The position numbers and the translations under genes are program-made. From NCBI GenBank assembly GCA_964637655.1, contig CAZWUZ010000207.1, forward strand, positions 1 to 6,872: 6,872 bases of DNA, in the 5' to 3' direction. Below are positions 1 to 4,131 of the stretch, one piece after another. Source of the stretch: CAZWUZ01 sp964637655 [NCBI: uncultured bacterium] (GTDB lineage Bacteria > DAOPZR01). Under the pieces are notes generated by a model. That model saw only the letters and a program-made list of their open reading frames with translations. It was not told the DNA's origin and ran no database searches. The first letter of the stretch is position 1. Each line of letters opens with the position of its first letter.

Positions 1-398
1 ACCCCCAGCGCCTGTTCGGGAAAAATAAAGTCAGGCGCATCGGTGGTAAAGGCGCCGACGATGGCGGCAAACTCGCCCGCGCGCGCCTGCTCAATCGCGC
101 GCGACCAGGGCATGGTGCGGTAGTCAACCGCATACCCGGCAGGGGCAAAAACCGCCTGCGCCAGTTCGATCAGGTAGCCGGGCGTATCGCTCCCGGGTTC
201 GCCGTTGTAGGGATACCAGACGTCAGCGACGATGGTGATGACCGTATCGCCGGTGACAACAGGCGGCGCCGGTACGGCCGGCGACGGCGCCTCCGGCCGG
301 CCGCAGCCGGCTAAAGCGACCCAGAGCAGGCAGAGGATAAGGGAGACAATGCCGCCAGCGCGTGCCATTGCCGATGGTGCCGTCCCGGGTCGGAACAT
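1..398 (-). CDS. Extracellular solute-binding lipoprotein (SBP_bac_3-type), C-terminus missing
   Basis: This is the N-terminal ~132 residues of a periplasmic substrate-binding protein; the gene runs off the left edge. The start at 398 is chosen because AGGAGG lies just upstream and a good promoter precedes it; the in-frame ATG at 368 has no ribosome site. Residues ~11-32 form a lipoprotein signal: a hydrophobic stretch ends in the lipobox L-A-G-C, with Cys32 as the predicted lipidated residue. A short Pro/Ala-rich linker follows. The mature part begins with VITIVADVWYPYNGE, then GYLIELAQAVFAPAGY, PWSRAIEQARAGEFAAIVGA and DAPDFIFPE. This is the usual opening of family-3 (amino-acid/polar-solute) binding proteins, where the first lobe contacts the ligand. 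The ligand cannot be read. Such proteins serve ABC importers or act as sensor inputs; no permease or ATPase is visible here. Confidence 0.85.
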   Translation of the reverse strand, partial: MFRPGTAPSAMARAGGIVSLILCLLWVALAGCGRPEAPSPAVPAPPVVTGDTVITIVADVWYPYNGEPGSDTPGYLIELAQAVFAPAGYAVDYRTMPWSRAIEQARAGEFAAIVGAFTTDAPDFIFPEQALG

Positions 399-402
399 CG
401 CC

Positions 403-408
403 CCTCCT
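403..408 (-). promoter_or_regulatory. Shine-Dalgarno site deciding the start of the binding-protein gene
   Basis: AGGAGG (part of AGGAGGGG) lies 4 bases before the ATG at 398. It is a full match to the anti-SD sequence and supports 398 over the internal ATG at 368. The spacing is a little short. Confidence 0.75.
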
Positions 409-416
409 GCCGCACG

Positions 417-445
417 AGCGTAGCACTGTTTTCCCGGCGCGTCAA
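417..445 (-). promoter_or_regulatory. Sigma70-type promoter for the solute-binding lipoprotein
   Basis: Reading leftward, TTGACG (445-440), a 17-base spacer, then TACGCT (422-417) preceded by TGC, which is an extended -10. Transcription would start near 410, giving a leader of about 12 bases that just contains the SD. The binding-protein gene can therefore be transcribed independently of the two minus-strand genes upstream of it. Confidence 0.7.
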
Positions 446-458
446 CGCGCGCCCCGGC

Positions 459-1043
459 TTACTGCAGACGGTCGCTGATAACAATAACCGCCAGCAGAAG
501 CGCATTGCCCAGCCCCACGGCAACCGCAGCCAACGCCACCAGTGCCAGCATACCACGGGCAGTCAGCGCCTGTGCCTGCCAGTCATCGCGCAGCGCGCGT
601 GCGGATACCGTCAGCAACGTGCGCAGGCGACAGGCACCCGTGACTGCGCCTGCCAGCACCAGCAGCAGCGGCAGATACAGACCAAGCCAGCGACCGGCAG
701 TCGTCAGTTGCGGACCGAAGCCCTGGTCCGTCGCCACCCACAGCACCGCTTCCCGCTGCGGAAAGAGATGCCAGCGCCGGAGCAGCCGGCCATACCCTTC
801 TCCTGCCTGTGCGAGGTGCTGACCGTCGCGGACAAAGAGAAAGGCATAGACCCATTCCCTGACCTGCAGCGTGGCATCCTGTGTATCACGCGACCAGTCG
901 ACCGGCATGGGCAGTTCTACCTGTAGCGCGTCTCCCGGTGTCGCCACCCGAATGCGCCACTTGAAATACGACCAGTGCAGGCAGAGCGCGAGAGCGATGA
1001 GCAGCAGCGGGGCCAGGCGCCGCAGCCGCACCGCCGGGGTCAT
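459..1043 (-). CDS. Small membrane protein of unknown function, three predicted helices
   Basis: I do not recognise the family. The 194-residue product has a basic N-terminus, a first hydrophobic helix at about residues 11-26, a ~90-residue polar region rich in Trp and Arg (~27-117), and two further hydrophobic helices at ~119-137 and ~165-189, joined by a charged loop (~138-163). The layout suggests an inner-membrane protein with one medium extracytoplasmic domain. Its ATG overlaps the stop of the preceding hydrolase gene (ATGA, 1040-1043), so the two are very likely translationally coupled; a GGAG lies about 8 bases upstream of the ATG. It ends with TAA 60 bases before the binding-protein gene, which has its own promoter. 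The coupling suggests a job related to the hydrolase, but no function can be assigned. Confidence 0.8.
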   Translation of the reverse strand: MTPAVRLRRLAPLLLIALALCLHWSYFKWRIRVATPGDALQVELPMPVDWSRDTQDATLQVREWVYAFLFVRDGQHLAQAGEGYGRLLRRWHLFPQREAVLWVATDQGFGPQLTTAGRWLGLYLPLLLVLAGAVTGACRLRTLLTVSARALRDDWQAQALTARGMLALVALAAVAVGLGNALLLAVIVISDRLQ

Positions 1044-1645
1044 GCGACCGGCTCCGGCACAGTCACCGGCACGGTGCAGCGCGCGGCAAAACGTTCCGCA
1101 TCGGCACGGGTGCCGACCACGTCACCCCAATGGATGGGGATGGCCAGCTGCGGCCGCACGGCATTGGCATACACAGCCGCCTCGTCAGCGTTCATCGTGT
1201 AGGTGCCGCCGACGGGAAGGATAAGCGTATCGGCACGCACCGCATCCATCTCCGGAACATGGTCGGTATCGCCGGTGATATAGATGCGTTCCCCGTCAAG
1301 CGTGATGACCAACCCCACCCAGTTGCTGGCGCGCGGGTGGAACGGTTTCGTCGGAGTATAGGCGGGTATGGTCGTCACAGACAGGCCCGCCAGCGTGTAC
1401 GCTGCGCCTGGCCTGACAGCGACAAAGCCCGCCGGCAGGTTGCAATCGGGTGGCGCGGCGACAACGGTCGCGGGCGTCATCAGGCGCGCCACGTCAGCAG
1501 TTGAACAATGATCATCATGCGCGTGAGTGATGAGGATGAGGTCGGCCGGCGGCGCGCCCGGCCGCAGTTTCCACGGGTCGACATACACCCGCTGCGTCCC
1601 GGTCAGCCGCACGCTGCTGTGGCCCAGCCAGTCGATGGTCACCAT
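1040..1645 (-). CDS. UlaG-like metallo-beta-lactamase-fold metal-dependent hydrolase
   Basis: A 201-residue cytoplasmic hydrolase of the metallo-beta-lactamase superfamily, closest by eye to the UlaG/UPF0173-like 'MBL fold metal-dependent hydrolase' group. The protein opens with IDWLGHSSVRL and VYVDPW, typical of that group. Metal ligands are visible: the HxHxDH motif as HAHDDH (His41, His43, Asp45, His46), GDTDH (Asp126) and PIHWGD (His172). The segment GGTYTMNADEAA (~146-157) is also characteristic. The start at 1645 is preferred over the in-frame ATG at 1684 because GGAGG lies 6 bases upstream and the conserved fold begins directly afterwards. Length fits a single-domain member. The substrate is unknown; relatives range from ascorbate-6-phosphate lactonase to nucleases. 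It is first in a minus-strand operon with the membrane protein, overlapping it by 4 bases. Confidence 0.9.
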   Translation of the reverse strand: MVTIDWLGHSSVRLTGTQRVYVDPWKLRPGAPPADLILITHAHDDHCSTADVARLMTPATVVAAPPDCNLPAGFVAVRPGAAYTLAGLSVTTIPAYTPTKPFHPRASNWVGLVITLDGERIYITGDTDHVPEMDAVRADTLILPVGGTYTMNADEAAVYANAVRPQLAIPIHWGDVVGTRADAERFAARCTVPVTVPEPVA

Positions 1646-1666
1646 CGCGCGCCTCCACACACCTGC

Positions 1667-1675
1667 AGCATAGCA
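1667..1675 (-). promoter_or_regulatory. Leftward extended -10 element for the hydrolase operon
   Basis: Reading leftward, TGC-TATGCT is an extended -10. A second TATGCT overlaps it at 1677-1672. No convincing -35 is seen at the right distance, which an extended -10 can tolerate. The start would lie near 1660, giving a ~15-base leader that contains the GGAGG at 1656-1652. Confidence 0.5.
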
Positions 1676-1700
1676 TATCGTCACGGATGGCGGTATGCTA
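1671..1700. repeat. Inverted repeat TAGCATA-N16-TATGCTA between divergent genes
   Basis: Perfect 7-base arms at 1671-1677 and 1694-1700 are separated by 16 bases, in the centre of the divergent intergenic region. Each arm contains an outward-reading -10-like TATGCT, so the symmetry may simply reflect a bidirectional promoter. A shared regulator site is the alternative. Confidence 0.5.
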
Positions 1701-1704
1701 CACT
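1694..1704 (+). promoter_or_regulatory. Rightward extended -10 for the PP2C gene, implying a leaderless mRNA
   Basis: TATGCT (1694-1699) overlaps TGC-TACACT (1696-1704), an extended -10. Six bases separate TACACT from the ATG at 1711, so transcription would start at or within a few bases of the start codon. No SD lies upstream of 1711. No good -35 is visible. Confidence 0.45.
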
Positions 1705-1710
1705 GCGCCC

Positions 1711-2790
1711 ATGGATCGCCTTGTGCCCACGAACGCGGGTGCCTGTTATCCCGTGCTCGACCTGCTCCCCGACCCGCTGCAGATGGTCGCTGCCGACGGG
1801 ACCATTGTGTTCCAGAACCGCGCGATGCGCGCGCTGTTCGGCGACCTCTGCGGCCAGATCTGCTGGCAGGCGCTCAAGGGAACAGACGCGACCGAGTGCC
1901 GCACCTGCCCGCGCCGGCGACTCGAACAGGACGCGTTCCGCGACGAGCAGGTCGAAGTCAGCGCACGCAACGGACGCCGCTACCTGGTCAGCCATTCCGC
2001 GCTAAAGATCGACGGGGCGCCGCACCTCATCGAAATCTACAAGGATGTCACCGAGTTCCGCCGGCTGCTCGAAGAGAACGCGCAGGTGACCGCAGGGGTA
2101 GCCGTGGCGCGCGAGGTGCAGAACAAGTGCATCGCGGTCGCGCAGGACGTGCCCGGATTCACCGTCAACTGGCGCTATCGCCCGTCGCACCTCATCGCCG
2201 GCGACTTTCTCAACGTCCATTACTGGCAGGAACGCTACCTCGCCGCCGCCGTCGCTGATGTCGCCGGGCACGGCATCGGCGCGGCGGCCGTTACCTTCCT
2301 GCTCAAAACCGTCTACGACCAGTTGTGCCGCGAGCGGCTCGGCATGACCGACTTCGCCCGCACCTTGCAGCGCCGCCTGCACGGCTACCTGCTCCCCGGG
2401 CAGTTCATCACTCTCGCGCTCGTGCTCATCGATACGCAAACGATGACCGGGAGCGTGCTCAATGCCGGGCATCCCCCGGTGCTGCATTTCGCCGCCGGCA
2501 GCCGCGCCCCCCGCCGTTTCGACGCGCAATTGCTGCCGCTCGGTGTCACCCCCGCCGCCGGCAGCGTGGTGGCAACCGAATCATTCGCCCTCGCGCCCGG
2601 CGACCGCCTGCTCCTCTATACTGACGGTGCCTTCCAGAAATTCAACCGTTCGCTCGCCGCTTTCATCAGCGCGGCCACCGCTTGCACTGCCGTTTCCCCG
2701 GAACAGTCCGTTGCGGCACTGCTCCCCGCTGATGCGGCCCCGCTCGAAGACGACCTGACCCTGCTGCTGCTTGCCGCCAACCCCGCCTGA
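1711..2790 (+). CDS. PAS domain-containing SpoIIE/PP2C-family serine phosphatase
   Basis: A 359-residue, soluble, two-domain signalling protein. Residues ~12-118 form a PAS sensor domain (LLPDPLQMVAADGTIVFQNR; ending HLIEIYKDVTEFRR) with three conserved-looking cysteines: Cys51 and Cys63-x2-Cys66 followed by Pro. A helical linker (~119-147, with VAREVQNK, the counterpart of the 'lAReIQ' switch helix) leads into a SpoIIE-type PP2C phosphatase domain (~148-356). Metal-binding acids are present: Asp165 in AGDFLN, Asp183 in ADVAGHG, Asp305 in YTDG and Asp347-Asp348 in EDDLTLLLL; NAGHPP (251-256) is also typical. The family dephosphorylates phosphoserine on anti-sigma-factor antagonists or related targets. 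The usual GGDFYD is altered to AGDFLN. Start at 1711 is inferred from position and the adjacent -10; there is no SD. No partner kinase or antagonist is in the window. Confidence 0.88.
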   Translation: MDRLVPTNAGACYPVLDLLPDPLQMVAADGTIVFQNRAMRALFGDLCGQICWQALKGTDATECRTCPRRRLEQDAFRDEQVEVSARNGRRYLVSHSALKIDGAPHLIEIYKDVTEFRRLLEENAQVTAGVAVAREVQNKCIAVAQDVPGFTVNWRYRPSHLIAGDFLNVHYWQERYLAAAVADVAGHGIGAAAVTFLLKTVYDQLCRERLGMTDFARTLQRRLHGYLLPGQFITLALVLIDTQTMTGSVLNAGHPPVLHFAAGSRAPRRFDAQLLPLGVTPAAGSVVATESFALAPGDRLLLYTDGAFQKFNRSLAAFISAATACTAVSPEQSVAALLPADAAPLEDDLTLLLLAANPA

Positions 2791-2810
2791 CCCGTTTCCC
2801 CACGCGCTCA

Positions 2811-2838
2811 TTCTCGGTCAGTTAGCAGCCGATATAGT
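2811..2838 (+). promoter_or_regulatory. Weak candidate promoter for the 270-aa protein gene
   Basis: TATAGT (2833-2838) matches the -10 consensus at 5 of 6 bases. The best -35 at a 16-base spacing is TTCTCG (2811-2816), a poor match. A start near 2845 would give a ~49-base leader. Confidence 0.3.
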
Positions 2839-2865
2839 GACGGGAGGCGCGCCGCATCAGCAGCG

Positions 2866-2891
2866 TGTCACTTTGACAGCAGGATGTGTCA
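2866..2891 (+). promoter_or_regulatory. Operator-like dyad TGTCA-N3-TGACA plus a third half-site
   Basis: TGTCA (2866-2870) and TGACA (2874-2878) form a 13-base dyad. The half-site TGTCA recurs at 2887-2891 in the same orientation, 21 bases (two helical turns) after the first and directly before the ATG at 2894. The site lies in the presumed leader, so a bound protein could block transcription or initiation. It could equally be chance, as the arms are only 5 bases. Confidence 0.3.
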
Positions 2892-2893
2892 GG

Positions 2894-3706
2894 ATGGCGC
2901 TCTCCGCAATCAAGTCGGCACTACTACCCGTATATCATGAACCGGTCACTGTGCCGCCACCTGCAACAGCAGCAGCCGACAACGGGGTCAGCGCCACGCT
3001 GTCAGCGAACGGCATGGCTGCCGCCAATGCGGCGCGGCTCGATGAAGCAATCACCCAGCGCGAATATGAACTGCTGAAACTGCGCGGACTGAGCGATGCC
3101 GAAGTGGCGGACTTCCGCGCGATGGTCGCTGCCGCAGACGAAACGGGTGACCCGCGCGGCTGTATCGCGGACATGGATGCGGCGCAGCGCGAACTGTTGC
3201 GTAAAGCGAACAGTTACGGTTCTGACCTGACTGACGACCGTCTCGCGCAAATGAGCGACGAGGGCGTGGCCAACCTGCTGGTGCGGCAGGACTACCGGGC
3301 ATTCGTCGATTACAACAACGACGGGATGGTTGAGCACGGGGCGGGCATGACCTTCGTCTTCCCGCCACCCAATGCACCGGCCGCGGTCAAGGACGCGTGG
3401 GAGGCGACACTGGCAGAGATGCCGCGCGGCTACAATCGCCTGCTTGCCCCGACACTCTTCATGGTACTGTCGCTGCAGGCCAACATCCGCACCGATGCCG
3501 ACGGCAAAGCCGTTGGGGTCATCGGCCCGGGCGAGGCGGGCTACCGCAACATCTTCGCCACCACCGTCTCAGGGTGGCAGGACCTCTTTGACCGCGCCGA
3601 GGCGTATCTCGACTGGTCGGACACATTCATTACTGAGCCGCAGGCCATCCGGCACCGCAAACTCGACCGGCAGATGCTCGACACCTTCCGCGCGCATCTC
3701 AACTGA
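2894..3706 (+). CDS. Hypothetical protein, 270 aa, Ala-rich N-terminal linker
   Basis: I do not recognise the family. The start at 2894 is chosen because AGGA (2881-2884) sits 9 bases upstream; the longer in-frame ORF from 2771 would overlap the phosphatase gene without a ribosome site. No signal peptide or membrane helix is evident. Residues ~18-47 are a low-complexity Pro/Ala/Thr linker. Residues ~48-135 look helical and charged (REYELLKLRGLSDAEVADF). Then comes DYNNDGMVE (139-147), which resembles the first half of an EF-hand/dockerin calcium loop (D-x-N-x-D-G-x-V) but lacks the acidic residue at position 12. It is followed by TFVFPPPNAPAAVKDAW (153-169) and a helical C-terminus with several Trp/Tyr. 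It lies 103 bases after the phosphatase gene and 70 bases before the peptide genes, with separate promoter signals on each side. A role in the peptide system cannot be shown. Confidence 0.75.
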   Translation: MALSAIKSALLPVYHEPVTVPPPATAAADNGVSATLSANGMAAANAARLDEAITQREYELLKLRGLSDAEVADFRAMVAAADETGDPRGCIADMDAAQRELLRKANSYGSDLTDDRLAQMSDEGVANLLVRQDYRAFVDYNNDGMVEHGAGMTFVFPPPNAPAAVKDAWEATLAEMPRGYNRLLAPTLFMVLSLQANIRTDADGKAVGVIGPGEAGYRNIFATTVSGWQDLFDRAEAYLDWSDTFITEPQAIRHRKLDRQMLDTFRAHLN

Positions 3707-3721
3707 CACCCCGCACACCCG

Positions 3722-3750
3722 TTGACGCGATAGCGGCACGGTGGTATGCT
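3722..3750 (+). promoter_or_regulatory. Strong sigma70-type promoter of the peptide operon
   Basis: TTGACG (3722-3727), exactly 17 bases, then TATGCT (3745-3750) preceded by TGG, an extended -10. It is the best promoter in the window. Transcription should start near 3757, leaving a ~20-base leader that contains the AGGAGG of the first peptide gene. It makes the two peptide genes and the kinase-like gene a separate transcription unit. Confidence 0.78.
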
Positions 3751-3765
3751 CAATGTGTGTTAGGC

Positions 3766-3771
3766 AGGAGG
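3766..3771 (+). promoter_or_regulatory. Shine-Dalgarno site deciding the start of peptide gene 1
   Basis: AGGAGG lies 5 bases before the ATG at 3777. It rules against the in-frame upstream ATG at 3753, which would place the SD inside the coding region. Confidence 0.8.
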
Positions 3772-3776
3772 CGCTG

Positions 3777-3950
3777 ATGGACCGCAAGCCGCAACCGCCA
3801 CAGCCGGATGACCGGCAGCAACCGCAACAGCGCCCGCCGGTTCCCGCCGCGGAAGCCCCGCTCACCAGGGCGGAACTCGATGCCGTTGCCGGCGGGTCAA
3901 CCGATCCCACTGAACATGAGCCCTTCCTCCCCGGAACATACTCTGCCTGA
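3777..3950 (+). CDS. Putative RiPP precursor peptide 1 (57 aa, AELDAVAGG leader)
   Basis: The N-terminal part (residues 1-27) is rich in Pro and Gln. It leads to LTRAELDAVAGG (29-40), the helical leader ending plus double glycine known from Nif11/NHLP-type and other double-Gly RiPP precursors. The predicted core after Gly40 is STDPTEHEPFLPGTYSA (41-57). It has no cysteine, which argues against lanthionine, sactipeptide or thiazole chemistry, but it has Ser, Thr, Tyr and Glu side chains that could be modified. The next gene encodes a sibling sharing the leader motif and the core block PTExEPFLPG. The gene has a strong promoter and a perfect SD, so high expression is expected. That it is a RiPP precursor is inferred from leader motif, size, duplication and the adjacent enzyme gene. 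Confidence 0.8.
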   Translation: MDRKPQPPQPDDRQQPQQRPPVPAAEAPLTRAELDAVAGGSTDPTEHEPFLPGTYSA

Positions 3951-3951
3951 C

Positions 3952-3956
3952 GGAGG
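3952..3956 (+). promoter_or_regulatory. Shine-Dalgarno site of peptide gene 2
   Basis: GGAGG (GGAGGT) starts one base after the stop of peptide gene 1 and lies 7 bases before the ATG at 3964. It fixes that start and gives the second peptide its own strong initiation site. Confidence 0.75.
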
Positions 3957-3963
3957 TGCTGTC

Positions 3964-4128
3964 ATGTCCTCACCTGAATCCGCCCCGACGCTGCCCCCGG
4001 TTGCACCACCGGCCGCGGACAGGCGCCATCCCAACGACCGTTTGTCAGACGCGGAACTCGATGCGGTGGCGGGCGGCTTGAAGAGCCAGCCCACGGAAGA
4101 CGAGCCCTTCCTGCCCGGCTACTACTGA
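3964..4128 (+). CDS. Putative RiPP precursor peptide 2 (54 aa, AELDAVAGG leader)
   Basis: This is a paralogue of the peptide encoded 13 bases upstream. Residues 1-26 are Pro/Ala-rich and differ from the sibling. Then LSDAELDAVAGG (27-38) matches LTRAELDAVAGG of peptide 1. The predicted core after Gly38 is LKSQPTEDEPFLPGYY (39-54), sharing PTExEPFLPG and a C-terminal Tyr with peptide 1. Conservation concentrated in the leader end and the core, with a diverged N-terminus, is what selection for enzyme recognition and a defined product would leave. There is no cysteine. The stop is 3 bases before the next start, so translation of the kinase-like enzyme is probably coupled to this gene. Function as a modified peptide is inferred, not shown. 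Confidence 0.8.
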   Translation: MSSPESAPTLPPVAPPAADRRHPNDRLSDAELDAVAGGLKSQPTEDEPFLPGYY

Positions 4129-4131
4129 CCG

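Noticed and set aside
437-450. 14-base palindrome GCGCGT-CA-ACGCGC over the binding-protein promoter -35
   Set aside because: Such GC-rich palindromes are common in this composition; no U-tract for a terminator and no second copy to suggest an operator.
1687-1710. Upstream in-frame ATG at 1687 for the phosphatase
   Set aside because: It lies before the -10 elements at 1694-1704, so it would not be in the transcript, and it has no SD.
2842-2847. GGGAGG as a ribosome site for a small ORF before 2894
   Set aside because: No ATG lies at suitable spacing, and the GTG at 2865 meets a stop after three codons.
2771-2893. Upstream-extended start for the 270-aa protein
   Set aside because: It would overlap the phosphatase gene by 20 bases without an SD and add a composition unlike the rest; AGGA upstream of 2894 fits better.
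3308-3343. Functional EF-hand in the 270-aa protein
   Set aside because: Only the first half of the loop (D-x-N-x-D-G-x-V) matches; position 12 is Ala and there is no paired second hand.
3930-3947. LPGTY in peptide 1 as a sortase (LPXTG) signal
   Set aside because: The final Gly is Tyr, there is no following hydrophobic helix or basic tail, and the second peptide has LPGYY.
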